From positions 17,486,501-17,550,500 of the forward strand of contig OY987269.1 of the NCBI GenBank assembly GCA_963920665.1: a DNA stretch of 64,000 nucleotides, given 5' to 3'. Position 1 is the stretch's first letter; each line of letters begins with the position of its first letter. The position numbers were made by a program, and so were the translations under genes. This DNA comes from Straminergon stramineum (lineage: Eukaryota > Streptophyta > Bryopsida > Hypnales > Calliergonaceae). Shown here piece after piece: positions 24,968 through 37,075 of this stretch. A model generated the notes under the pieces. The model had not been told where the DNA came from. It saw nothing but the letters and a program-made list of their open reading frames with translations, and searched no databases.

Positions 24968-25529
24968 GGGTGGCATATTATGCGTATTTCTGAAGAAGCT
25001 GCAATGGAGACGAAGTGTAGATAGGTTTTACTAATAGGGGCACTTCCCATGCAGCGGAAACCAGGCAGAGTGATATCAGTTTAGTTGTTGGATCATATCA
25101 GTCTTGAGGTCTGGTGCAACCATGGAAACTGCATATATTAGCTTGGCTATGTACTTGGCTATGTACAAAGAGAAACAATCAGTAGTGGACCAGATGTTCG
25201 CTAAGGATTGCAGAGTTAGCATTTGCTTATCGTAGAAAACTCGCTGGTCACTTCACTATGCTTTCAAGTTTCCAGACAGTAGGCTTGCGTTCTTGTAGAC
25301 AATTTTATAATGATGAAAAGAGGATTCAGTTTGCATCATGTGAGTTGTAGAGAGAAGTTTAACAGTTTTTGTGTATCTTTGTTCAGGTTGTGTGTTGCTT
25401 GTGTAGATGCCAATTGCCTGAAATTTTGAACACTATCTTCTTCGTTTTGTCAGTCGGTGCAGGGAGTCAATTAATGAGAATTACGACAAGGTTTAAGCTA
25501 ATGCACTCCCTTGGATTTCCAGAGCTGTC
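24929..25529. repeat. Inverted copy of the DCAF8 terminal coding sequence
   Basis: Positions 24929-24959, coding SAGNPRECI near the end of the protein, match the reverse complement of 25499-25529 with two mismatches in 31 bp. On the minus strand the second arm still reads DSSGNPRECIS in frame, and weaker similarity extends a few bases past the arm. The arms are about 540 bp apart, so a transcript reading through would fold back on itself. Confidence 0.75.
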
Positions 25530-25900
25530 GTGGTCAAGCGATGGGACATTGGGAGTCAGGTTGTTGTTTTTGGACTAGTGTCCCCTGTGTTGGCTTCACT
25601 GCGTAGGCCAGATTTTGGAGGGACAGGTTCACAGTGGTCAGATTCTGACAGATCTGGCGAAATTTCGCAAAAAAAAAAGCTCTGATTGGGACCCCGACAA
25701 TCGAATGAGCTGTGATAAATACGTGCTCTGCAATATCACGTGTGCATGCACCGCCGCATTGGTTATTATTTACTCCGTATTTTATTGGATATACCCCAAT
25801 TCTCCGTTGCAGCCTGTGAGACGCGGCATGCACTCTAGGGAATTCACACCATCCATCTTGAAATTTTTAGTCCCAAACAAGAATGAGATTTGGTATGTTC
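24968..25900. other. 3' flank of the DCAF8-like gene
   Basis: Moderate G+C sequence after the stop codon, likely 3' untranslated region followed by a gene-to-repeat transition near 25900. It holds the inverted arm at 25499-25529 and a perfect 12-bp palindrome GCGAAATTTCGC at 25657-25668 inside a 17-bp sequence (25649-25665) found again at 62417-62433. No convincing separate gene is seen. Confidence 0.4.
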
Positions 25901-26043
25901 CAATATGGTCTACTTAGAAGAGGATCACCAAAATCTAGCAGTCCAAAGAAGATCACTACTTGTATTGTTTACCCTATCAATGGAAATTGTCCATATGTTC
26001 CAAGAAAAAGAAAAGAAAAAGATCACTACATCTGCATCATTGA

Positions 26044-26925
26044 AAACAAAGACCATGGCATTTTTTCTTTAAAAAAACACTCAAAATTTCCATTTCTATT
26101 GCAAAGGGTAAAAACTTTGAATTCTTTTTTTGCATACATAACCTTAGGATCTAACACCTAACTAGTATGAAAATGTGTGGAATAAATTTCAAACTTTTTA
26201 ACCTCATAGATTGCAAGATATTTGTATTTAAAGTGAAGAAAACAATATTTTTTGCACCTTAGATGACTAGATTATTTGACTTTGAACCTTCTTAACTCAA
26301 ATTATTGCACTACAAAGTTTTGAGGTTTAGAAATGAATTGAGAGTCTAAGAAATAAAATTAAAGAAATACTTAATTTTCATTCTTAAAAAAATTGTTAAG
26401 TAGAAATAGGTATGAGATAGACAAAAAATCTAAAGTATTAACATCTCTAAGACGGAATTGAAACACACTACTTACAATGGTGAGATTTTTCTAGAAAATA
26501 CACTAAACCGTGTGGAACTTTATTTTTGAAAAAAATATGAAAATTGAGTTCACAAGTGGATTTAACACATTATTTTCTCAAAGAATTGCTATGATTGCCC
26601 AGAAAACAAGATGCTCCATAATTTTCACATCACTTATCCAAATGGAATGAATCAAATCTTCCATATAGAAAAAATGTAATCTATTATGAAAAAAAATTTA
26701 ACAAAAATAAATCAAATTTTTATGAATTTATTTTGCTACTCAATTTCCTTTGTATAGAGATTATTTGGCACAACTTTTGCTCATGGGCACCAATTGAAAT
26801 AGAAATTATATTTTCCAAAAGATAATATGTTTTTCTATCTTCAAAAAATTCAAAAAATCATGTCAAAAATTGATACTTGCCCAATATCTAATTTGTCCCT
26901 TAAGGGGACAATGTTCATTTAGGGA
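26044..26925. mobile_element. TTAA-type TIR element, family B, degraded left end
   Basis: The right end (ttcatttagggat before TTAA 26926-26929) and the sequence leading to it match the right part of the 8905-9465 element, including the phrase 'cccttaaggggacaatg'. The left side (from about 26044: 'gaccatggcattttttctt') matches its left interior but has lost the CCCCT terminus. It is longer than the first copy, so one of them carries an internal deletion or insertion. Confidence 0.5.
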
Positions 26926-26929
26926 TTAA

Positions 26930-28895
26930 TAGACCTTCTATCAAAACCTCCAAATAAAAAGATATATCTTTCTTGTATTCCAAACCATGTCAATCTCTAT
27001 AGCCATGGGTTGGACTTCAATACCTTGGGACCAAAGATTCATGGTTTTAAAATGAAAATTGAATGAATTATAACATACAAAGATAATTTAGATGGGATCA
27101 AATTCTACAACACCAAACACTATAAAATAACCCCCACTTTATGTGATGTTTTAGAAGACATAGTAGTACATTTTTTGGATCAGAAGTTGCAACAACTGTA
27201 ATGTCACCTAAAATTTGTCACAATTGACATCACAAAATACATCCAAAATCTAGAAAAACACATCATAATGTCAACCAGTTGAATGAAAACAAATGCAAAA
27301 AACAAGTGTTCCAAGCTTTCCAAAATACTCCTTATAGATTCCACCTTAGGGCGTTTTGGGCAAGTAGTGAACACATAAATTTTTTTCACCCAACCTAAGG
27401 TAGAAGCACCTAAATGTGACATGATATATTTGATGACACCTAAAAAACAACCTAAATCCAAATGCTTGTGGACCCAAAGTAGACATGTGGGGTTCTAAGA
27501 AGTTGTCACTCTTCCAAGAAGCAACCAATCACCCACACTTGATTCAAGTTTAGAGAGTGTTGCTTTTGGGTGTTTTTGTGCCTACTTTGGTGTTAGTCTA
27601 GTGTTCACAGTAGGTGCATCTATAAAGTACTTTTCAAAAATTTGTATTATATTCATACAAGCTCAAAAAATAAGAAATCAATTTTGTTGATTTCCTAAAC
27701 CATTTCCTAATACTTGCTCATTATTTCTTTTTGTATGCACCCTCCATATCAAGAGATTCAAAACAAGTGTTGCATTTAGGTGCTTCTACCTTAGTGATGA
27801 TGAAGTAGACTTTGAATTCATGTTGTTTGAGAATTTGAATATTGTGTTTTTTTAAAATAATTATTTTAAAAAAAAAATTGTTTAACTGTCTAAAATAATC
27901 ATTTAAATGAAAGTCCCAAAAAAATGAACATGAAAAATTGTTAAATTCAATTAGAATTGACCATCTACCATTGTGAGTGTTTATTTACCCATCCATGGTA
28001 AACAACTTCCACAACATGTTCTTTTTGTTTTGACTTAATTTTATTTACTAACGGGTGTCTAAGCGTTGTCCACTAAGCCTTCCAAGCAATGGATTCTTTC
28101 CTAAATCCTAAGTAAAAAAAAATTTATTGGAAACAAACAAATTCACAAAGATTAGTCCTAAACAACATAGGGCTTTTCTATGAAAATTGTATTAATCGAC
28201 ATACTTTGAAAATTAATAAAATTTAGATTATTTAATAACTTATCTTGTTCTGGAAGTTATTTGGCACATTGTTGTATAGATCATCAAATTCTCCTTCATT
28301 TGCCATTTTTTTGCTTATAGCTTGAAGAGTGGATTTTAATTACAAGTTGGCGGAATATGGCTAACGGAGATTTTTTCTATCCCTTCTCACTATTTAAACT
28401 TGCTTACTTTATTCTACAAGTTGACTTGGAAGGATATAGTTTTTGACAAGATTTCCACTAATTCAAGGCAACTTTCTAATCTATCCTATTTTCTATGGTT
28501 CTAATTGATTCTTTAAGATTTTCTTGATTTCTATCTAATTTCTATCTAATTTCTATCTAAACTCAAGCTTTTGTACTCCTTCTTCATTCTATCATACAAC
28601 TTTGAGTTTGTGACTTCTAATCTTGTTGTGCACTTGCTACAACTTCTAAGAGAGAAAGAGTAGTGAGATTAATGTTGGTTGCTATTTTTTCTCCAAACTA
28701 TGATAGTTTTCTTTCTCAACCTATTCCTATGGCTAACCTATTTTAATTCTACTTTAAACTTATTTGGTTTTGGTTTTGGTTTGGTACCTCTCTATTCTTC
28801 TTCTCTTCTATTTTTCCTAGATTAAGTCTACATTTCTACCTTAGTTCTAAAACCAATGAAAAAAAAACAAAAAAAAATGAAAGGAACCTCAAATT
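26930..28895. other. AT-rich repeat-bearing stretch without genes
   Basis: No coding sequence is supported. It contains perfect 22-bp inverted arms at 27395-27416 and 27773-27794, about 360 bp apart, which may mark a short TIR element. A small tandem repeat ('tttctatctaa' three times) occurs near 28528-28560. Confidence 0.5.
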
Positions 28896-29042
28896 TCTTG
28901 AGAGGGGAGGGGATTAATTCCTCCCCTGGCTCTCTAGCCACAGCCTGGAGCTCCTTGCTCTGGCCAGGGGCTCCCCTATCAGGTGGGGCTCCTAGCAGCT
29001 GGCTGAAGAGGGGCTCCTGCCAGGGCTCCCTCCTTGTCTTGT
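28896..29042. repeat. G+C-rich island of 'ggggctcc' units
   Basis: About 145 bp made largely of variants of 'aggggctcc', 'ggctctctagcc' and 'ccagggg', bounded by A-rich sequence on the left and T-rich 'tttaattttta' units on the right. It is far richer in G+C than anything around it. The open frame across it (64 codons) is low-complexity and I do not call it a gene. Confidence 0.6.
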
Positions 29043-29400
29043 TTTTTTAATTTTTAATTTTTAATTTTATTTTATTTTATTTTAGTCTAAATTTCAAAGA
29101 ACTTCTATGAAAATTAGTCCCTCTACCTTCTTATGGAACTAAAAGATTTGTGAGAAAGAGAATGTGATGAGATTTGTTTTTTGTTTTTTATGCTAACTTG
29201 ATGAACTTCTAACAATCTTGTTTTTGAAAAAAAAATTTAGGACTCTAAAGTTCAAAGCTTTGCCGTGTTCCCCCAAAGCCCACTAAATTTCTATCTAATT
29301 CTAAAAAACCAAAGTCAAAGCTTCGCCGTGTTCTGATAAGCATGAAAATTACCACACAAAGATTTTGACAAAAGAAACTTAAAGGAGGATGAATCAAGAG

Positions 29401-31064
29401 TGTTAGTACAAAAATTATAAACATAACAAGCTAGAGGTTTTCCTCAAGCGGCATCGCCAGTCATAAGGGAAGGATCCTCTAGAGTTAATGCACAATACTC
29501 AAGTCTTAAACAAGGACTTGAATGAACAACAAATATACTAAAGAAAGAGTTAGTATAACAAAATACTATCAAATTCCTACCAAAAACTTAAAAAAACAGT
29601 ACAAGAATAACAAATAAGACTTGAAGGGACCCCAAAGTCCTTCAAAGCTTACAAAATAGAAACAAAAGGAGCTTGAAATGCTCCCAAAACACCACATTTA
29701 CAACTTTGGCTCAAAAATGGCCAAAAGTCCACAATTAATGGACCAACGTGTTTACAAAGCCAAAATAATGGTTAGAAGGGGTGATTTGAGAGAAGAATGA
29801 GTGCCCTTATATACTCTTTCAAGGGCACCCACCTCCTCTCATTTCAACATAGTAATCTTATCAATTAGGATTTTCACCCTAATTTACCAATTTTGACTTT
29901 CTACGCTAGTCTATTTTCTATCTTTTGGAGATTAACTCCAAATCACAAACGGATTGCGCCATTGCTTCAGAAGGCCATTTTTAGTTTGAAGGGATCCCCC
30001 ACCCCTTTTTCTAACTTCAAAATTTCAACGAAACCTAACGCCAACTTAACACCAAAAAGGGTTAAAAATCCAACTTTTGGAGTTTGACTTTTTTGAAAAA
30101 AGTAACTAGTCTAGGCTTTTAAGTAGGTGTGGGGGAGTAAGAAAAGACCTATCTTTGACCCCATTCCGCTTGTGTATGCTCCTGATCCACTGGTCAACTC
30201 CATCGTAATCTTTAAATTTTGTCAATTGTTGAGGAATCTTGCAAGTTCGGGTTCTTCTGATTATCAGAATGTCTTGAAACTTGTTGGAGCGTCTTATTAA
30301 CATAAAAGAAGCTATTCTAATTTTTAGTGAGATTTTACCACCACCTGAAGAGATTTTAGGAATTTCTCATCGTAGGTTTGGGTAGTTGACCGTCTGAAAA
30401 GGCATCTTCTAATTATCAAAAAATCCGAAACTTTTTGTGGAACCTCCCATGGAATCCCACAACACATGTGTAGGCTCATATTTTTACTCTACACATAAGC
30501 CTAGGGGAACGAAATCCACCCCCTTATTTAATTATCGATGGCCAGGAAATCTTCCACACCAGAGGGAATCTTGGCAAACCGACTTTGTTGTTGTTTCCCG
30601 GGCATGGTTTTAATCCTAAGTCACCTTTTGTGGACCAGAGATTCCTCCACGGTCCTGTCTTGGTATTTTTAACATCTGCAAGCCAATAATTGGGGTTCCG
30701 CTATTTCGTCGATGAAATGGGGAAACTGGAATCTATCTCCGAGAACTAACCTATGTGCCTCACCAAGGTTCTCTCAACCAATATTAGCCAAGCGATGTCC
30801 TTTCTATGTGGGATTTTGAGCCTAGTATGCTCATAACTCGTAATTACCACGATTGGTTAGGTTCTAAACTATTTAAAAGTGAAATTTGAATCTAATTAGT
30901 AAAAACTCTCAAAATATGACCAAACACTATATTGGCATGTAACACGCCTATTTTGGTTTTACACTCTTTTTTGGGTTTTTTGTACTATTTTCCACACTTA
31001 TTTTCACAAAAAAAATTAAAAAAAGATAAGTGAGTCCCTGGTGACGAAATAGGGGCTCACAACC
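29401..31064 (+). mobile_element. LTR-like dispersed repeat, copy 1 (probable solo LTR)
   Basis: This ~1.66-kb sequence begins TGTTAGTA and ends GGGGCTCACA (position 31061) plus ACC. It is homologous along its length to 47759-49468, with shared phrases such as 'aagcggcatcgc', 'agtaagaaaagacctatct', 'aatgtcttgaaacttgtt' and 'aatggggaaactgga'. TG...CA ends and a TATA-like 'ttatatact' at about 29808 fit a solo LTR read on the plus strand. However, the sequence 'atcaagag' occurs at both 29393-29400 and 31065-31072, which would be an 8-bp target duplication if the element ends at 31064, unusual for an LTR. Confidence 0.6.
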
Positions 31065-31072
31065 ATCAAGAG

Positions 31073-34000
31073 AATTTTTTGATGGCAAAGTCAAGTAAAT
31101 ACTTCATATATATTTAGTGGGAATGAAGGGTGGTAAGGTCCTTTTCATAATCAAATCCACTATTCATCTATGACAAAGGATATGGGATATTCAAAGATGG
31201 AAATTTGACCACACTACATTTAGACATTGTTTTCGACATCTGGACGTTGTTTCAGAGATGTGAATGTTTTTTCAAACAATTTATTTTGAACAAAATTCTT
31301 GCTTTACATATCCCATATGGATTGTCTTACTTCCTACCATCCCACTTGTATACATGGCTTCTCTTTTCATCCATAGTGTACATCCACCATTTACCGAGGA
31401 TGCCACTTGGTTGTACTTCCCTTATGTTCTTCACATCCAATCTATAATTTACCTTAGTCGACAATAATTTATAGAAATTTATCCACAATGAATCTAGAAC
31501 CCCTAGCCAATGTGGGCCTTCCATGTTTGGGGGGACATTCTAACAAATGTGACTATGTTTTATTTGATGTCTGTAAAAACATATACGTCCCTTATATCAT
31601 CCACTTGTTTTTTTGCTCTAGCATGTCCACGTCTTTCCTACCATCCAACAAAAATCTACCTCCCACTAACTCAAAATTTGTGACACACTAATGTCAATGA
31701 AAACATGACTTGTTCTTCAAACACCTCAAAAAGGTGGGTTTTTTTATAGTGAAAATTGATGAACAATTTTGCACATGTTATTCCTAAAAATATAGATTTA
31801 AACCAAAAAAAAGTCTCTATAGGACAAACTTACAATTGCTAAAAAAATGAAGGCTTGGAATAGAGATTTGCATATTTTTCATGAAGCCAAGAAGCTCTAG
31901 ATACAAAGAAAAAATCAACTACTTCAAAAAAATTCTTGAAAAAGGATCAAATTGAGGTGGGCATAAGTATATGATCATGAATATAGTGACCTCTTGAAAC
32001 TTGATGACAATGCAATAACCTAAAACTAATGTGGCTTTTGTAGATTGAACAATGTCATAATGTAGGTACTTTTTGAAAAATCAAAGCTCCATGAGATGGT
32101 TAGGAATGGAAAATACATGATAATGGAAAAAACTATTAGAGACCATGATTTTTGCATGTCAAGGAGTTGGAATTTCTTTACAAGGAGTTTTCACAAAAAT
32201 TTGACAAAACACAAGATGATATGACAACACTAAAAAATCCCAACATACAATATTGCAAGAATTGGAATGGAATTCTCTAGGATTAGTATTTGAAAAGATA
32301 CTTCAAGAACCACAAATGTTAGAATATAAAAAAGAAACTAAAGAAGAGAGGGATGGTAAAATTTGAAAGGACCTCTATGTCCTTCAAGGATGCACCAAAA
32401 CTCTACAAAATTGTCAAAAATTGCTCAAAAACATCGTGTTATTGTAATTTGGTCAAATTGGTTAAAAACCCACTAAGTAGAACAAGCGGCAAAATACAAC
32501 ATTAGAAAAAGGGTGGTTTGGATGAAAAGATAGGTTTTGTTTAATTCAAATGGAGAAATTTTTTATAATATGTAGGACTACTATAGGGTCTATGAAATTC
32601 TACATGCTCTGATTTATATAAATTAGGTTCTATAAAAACATCATATAGTAGGAATTTTCATTAACAAGTTGGACTTGACAAATAGAGGTTGTGCAAATTT
32701 TCATAGTATAGTGAGTATAAATGTAGATGGATAATTTCATGTAGATGATAAAATGAATACAATCAAAAAAATTTATGATAAAAGGTAGTTGATTGAAATT
32801 GTGCCACAATACTAGTGGTGTATATATCAAAAAAAATTAAGTGTAATTAGGTGTAGTTACATGAAAGTGACGTTCACCACAAGTGGTAGAAATGTTACAT
32901 TGTACAAATAAAGAGGTTTATCTAGTAAATTAAACAAATTGAAAACTAGACAACATGAGGATGGAGTTTATAGTCCATTTAACTTCAATCTTCAAAGCCA
33001 TATGTATTAAACACACTCATATTGAATGGGATGTTCTTATAATAGTTTCAATGGAAATTTTGAAGTGTTCACTTGGTAAAATTTTTATTAAAATTCACCA
33101 CTTGGTCAGTGGCACTTAAATTGAATTGATTGTTCTTGGTTTCATGGTATATCTTCTATACTTATATAGTTGTATTTTTGTAGAGGGAAGGAAAAATTTG
33201 TAAAGAAGGGCAGGGGAGACACAAAATTTGGACATTTAAATTTTATATGTAAAATAGCATAATTTAAAACTACATGATTGAATTATAAACAACCATAGTG
33301 TATTGGAAATACACCCCTCATAGCTTTTTATGTAAAAAATCAATCCTCTTAAAAATAATAATTCACGTAAATAGTCCCACATCGAATACACTCTTCATTC
33401 AAATATATACCTTAAACTACATGGAATCCACCATGTCAATTTGTAGTTGCAAAAGAACAAAATACCATTAGAAAGTGACTACAATTCAACTAGGAAATAA
33501 CTATAATTGTACAATGATTGTGGTTTTTTCAATTGTCTTATATCAATTGTCCAATACCAATTTCCAAGAATTCCATTTGGTTGAATATATTAAATTTATA
33601 AATTAATGTACTCTTATGTAATGAATTTTACTAATAGATTTCTAAGATTTCTACAATTTGTAGATTCCTACAATGTATAGAAATCTAAAATACTTAAAAT
33701 CTATCAAATTTTAAAACCTATGAAATTGTAATGTTTCCTAAACAAGTAAAATCTATTAAATATCAATATTTGAACTTTTGAAATCTAAAAAAAAGATAGC
33801 ATTTGAAATCCAAAAATCATGGAGATTGGAATTTCAAAATCTACAAATCTCTAAAATCTATGTGGCAGTAAATGCCACATAGGAAGCCTCATCAAAAGAA
33901 AGGTTAATGAAGTTCCAACTAGGCTATTGGATGAGAAACAACTCCATTGCTTTTTGCAACTACAATTCCAAACACAACCTATCCTTAGTGACTATAGGTC

Positions 34001-34970
34001 TCTAAATTAGCACCAATCACAAAAGTCCCATGCAACTTAAAAAAACAATTGTTCTTTGTAGTCACAAGACCTTCATTTTCTTCTAGTGCCCATTTCTAAG
34101 GTTTCTTAGGCATGTATTGCCGAGAGGGTAGTAGGACCCTTATATCTAATCATCATCTTGTCTATAGTGAGGTATTTTCCTAGTGTCCAATTCTATTTGA
34201 AACTATCCCTCATGTCATTTACTATACACCACAATGAAATACTCCAACCTTGGTCCTCTGGGGGCAATTTTGTGCTCATCAAGCGTCATTGTATACTAGT
34301 TTGTTTCAACCACAATCTTCCACAATAGTGTATGCCAAAACCAAGAGAACAATTCTATGAATGATGGCATTCTACAAAAATTTGGGGTAAGGCACAACAT
34401 GCCTACAAATTCACGGCCATCAAGGGAGTACGTAAAATTAAATCATGACCATATTGATTCTCAAAAAAGATGTTTCATACTATTTGGATTACCAAGATCT
34501 TTATCATTACAACTATAACCTTCATTAGGGGAAATTCGTTTTTTCCATCAATATCTTCATTTTCACTCATGAATAGCCATATTTTCTTATGAATTGTATC
34601 CCTCATTCCAAAAATCAAAATCTTAAAATGGATGAACAAAATTGTCATCCTCATTGTTAAAGAACACTTGTCTATAGTTTCCTCTGAAGGTTGTACAACT
34701 ATTGGTAGCCTACCCAATCCCTTAGGTTTGAATTTTTTAACAATTGGAAATCTAGACCAAGATCCAAGGGCGTTGATGGGCCTAGTTGGACAACCATGTG
34801 TCTTATTGGGGCTATAGATTCAATTGCAGTCTTGTCAGAGTCGATTTCCACTTGCTGCTTGCATAGGTTGATAGACATACTCATACCATTGACAACAAAA
34901 CAATGTCCTTCATCTTCCTTGCCCAAATTGCAATGGTCAAGTTGGCTCCAAAGCTCTTTTTACCAACTCT
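31073..34970. other. AT-rich intergenic stretch with worn repeats
   Basis: No gene is supported. Around 32300-32530 the sequence faintly resembles the early part of the LTR-like repeat ('ggacctctatgtccttcaa', 'gctcaaaaac'). A perfect 10-bp hairpin (CTATGTGGCA, 5-bp loop) sits at about 33859-33883. Confidence 0.4.
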
Positions 34971-35173
34971 CACTAGAAGAAATCCACGTTTTTGGTGATG
35001 TTCCTTGATTTTTTGGGATGCCCAATTCAACAAGCCCATGCTTTTATGTCAAGAAAAACATCACATTGATGTTTTTCTTGACATAAAAGCATGGGCTTGT
35101 TGAATTGGGCATCCCAAAAAATCTGTTCCAAAAAATCAAGGAACATCACCAAAAACGTGGGTTTCTTCTAGTG
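34971..35173. mobile_element. CACTA-type foldback MITE 1
   Basis: A 203-bp near-perfect palindrome that begins CACTAGAAGAAA and ends TTTCTTCTAGTG. Each arm is roughly 100 bp, with the left arm missing a short block present in the right. A 3-bp target duplication TCT flanks it (34968-34970 and 35174-35176). The CACTA end, 3-bp duplication and hairpin structure identify a non-autonomous CACTA (En/Spm) derivative. Confidence 0.85.
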
Positions 35174-35402
35174 TCTCTTGCCTATAATTTCTCTATGCAG
35201 TAAGTGGCAATTTGAATGCTTGATTGATGAAAAGGAGTGCAATAGCTCCAGAGGCCACTCAAAATTATTGTCATCACTTTTAAAGTCATGAAAAATTCAC
35301 AATTGTTTCCATCGAAATTAGAGAAAACCTCATTGCAACAAGCTCACATTTGTATGAAGAAATGTCTAAAATGGTGGTGCTTCTTTGGATTTACTCTTCA
35401 TG
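35174..35402. other. Spacer between two mobile elements
   Basis: Short AT-rich sequence between the CACTA foldback and the family C element; no feature is visible. Confidence 0.4.
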
Positions 35403-35406
35403 CTAA

Positions 35407-36370
35407 CCCCTCACCGGTGAAGGAGATGAAAAGTGTCCTCAGGTCAAATTCAAAGTCTTATAAGTTTTGCATTGGATGTCTGAATCCAATAAAACTTGTT
35501 GGAAAAGTTGAGCTCTCTCTTCTAATTTGTGTGGTAAAATTTTCAGATCAATACAAGATATACTGAATTTTTGGAAGCCAATCGAAGTTCACATGTTCAA
35601 TTCAAAGTTCACCAAATTGCATTTGATGGCTACAACTTTGGGGGCTTGTATCTCCTTCATCCAATGTTTGTTTTCAAGAAAATTTATTGGATTTTATTCC
35701 CCTTGAAGTCTAATTATTGTTCTTGTGATAGAATTTTCATGCCAATCCAAGTTGTTTTGAATGTTTGGAAGCAATTTGAAATTCAAAATCCCAACATTTT
35801 TGAATTAGAGTGAACTTCAACGGCTAGTTTCTTCTTCATAAAATGTTTGTTTCCAATAATTTTTTTTGGAAAAGTTGCGCATACTTGTCTAGTTTGTGTG
35901 TCAAAAATTTCATATCCATCTAAGAAGTTATGAGAGACTGAGAAGCATTTTAGTAGGAGGAGGTTCAGTTTTTGATGTGTTTTTTGCAACTTTTCTTACT
36001 ATTTTTTGACATTTCAAATCCATTTTGTAGACACAATGTGTCAATTAAATGATATTTTTTTAATCAATGTGTTTGTATGCTGATTTTGAATCACTTATTA
36101 GTTTATAGTTTCTTCATTTGATTAGATTTAGAAATCGAATTTCACCTCCAAATGTGTTTTGGGGAAAATTTCAGCATCCTTTTTCAACACTAAAATATTA
36201 TAATCTTTCAATCTATGAAGTCAAATGACACCAAATTTGTTGCACGCCATCTAAAACAAGTGCACTATAAGATCGTAGAGTTGAGATCTCTATAACTTAT
36301 TAAAGTATATATATAACACTTCAAAAGGAATGTTGTTTTTGAACTTGTTCAAGCCTTCAGCGGTGAGGGG
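35407..36370. mobile_element. TTAA-type TIR element, family C
   Basis: A 964-bp element with inverted ends CCCCTCACCGGTGAAGG and CCCCTCACCGCTGAAGG (16 of 17 bases). The right flank is TTAA (36371-36374) and the left is CTAA (35403-35406), one base from TTAA. The interior is AT-rich with only short open frames, such as 35571-35813. It shares the CCCC start and TTAA setting with families A, B and D but has a different internal sequence. Confidence 0.75.
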
Positions 36371-36444
36371 TTAAGTTGGCTATATACTTGAAAAAAATTC
36401 AAATCATTTGGAATTATAGAACATATAGGAAAAAATAGTAAGGG

Positions 36445-36832
36445 AGGCAACCCCTTTTTGATCACCCTCCCTCCATTTGTGTCATGTAGGGTGTTTTCTT
36501 TCCATACATGTAGAAATAAGTAGTAATTAGTTATGACATAGTTCTCAGTGTATTTTTAGTGCATGATGATCGACTACAAGACTCTCAATATGGCAATCAA
36601 CTGTTGGTCGGAAATTGGAAGCCCTATATGACCAATATGAGTTAAATAGATTCTTGTGCTAAAAAAATCATAGTAATTATGTTTTGAGTAATAAAATTTT
36701 GGAAAATTATGGAATCCTTCCAAACTCTATTTCTATATACGAGAAGATTTTCCCACTTGAGAAACTTGCATTCCATATATGCGTAATTGCTTAAGTGGTT
36801 GGATATGAGTTGCCTACCTTAAGTAGAAAGTA
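36445..36832. repeat. ~390-bp dispersed repeat, copy 1
   Basis: It matches 54445-54850 in the same orientation, with shared phrases such as 'ttggtcggaaat', 'attatggaatccttccaa' and 'atatgcgtaattgct'. The first bases read 'caaccccttt(t/c)tgatcaccc' in both. No gene is visible in either copy. Confidence 0.65.
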
Positions 36833-36859
36833 GGAGAGAATGATTCAAAATACTTAATT

Positions 36860-37075
36860 CACTATAAGAACCCTGCGTTTTATGTGACGTGCCTCAATTT
36901 TTTGGAATGGTTTTTTTTATGTCCAATGCAACAAACCCATGTTTTTCTGTCAAAAAAAAATGTTACGTTGGAGTTTTTCTTGACATAAAAACATTGATAT
37001 GTTGCATTGGACATAAGAAAAACTCTGTTCCAAAAAATTGAGGCCCATCACATAAAATGCAGGTTTCTTATAGTG
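36860..37075. mobile_element. CACTA-type foldback MITE 2
   Basis: A 216-bp palindrome beginning CACTATAAGAA and ending TTCTTATAGTG, flanked by the 3-bp duplication ATT (36857-36859 and 37076-37078). Its outer arm phrase 'gcgttttatgtgac' resembles the end of the large CACTA element at 42599 ('gtgttttatgac'), so that element or a relative may have mobilised it. It lies inside a family A copy and is therefore the younger insertion. Confidence 0.87.

Noticed and set aside
28856..29050. 64-codon frame across the G+C-rich island
   Set aside because: Low-complexity repeat translation; no family resemblance.
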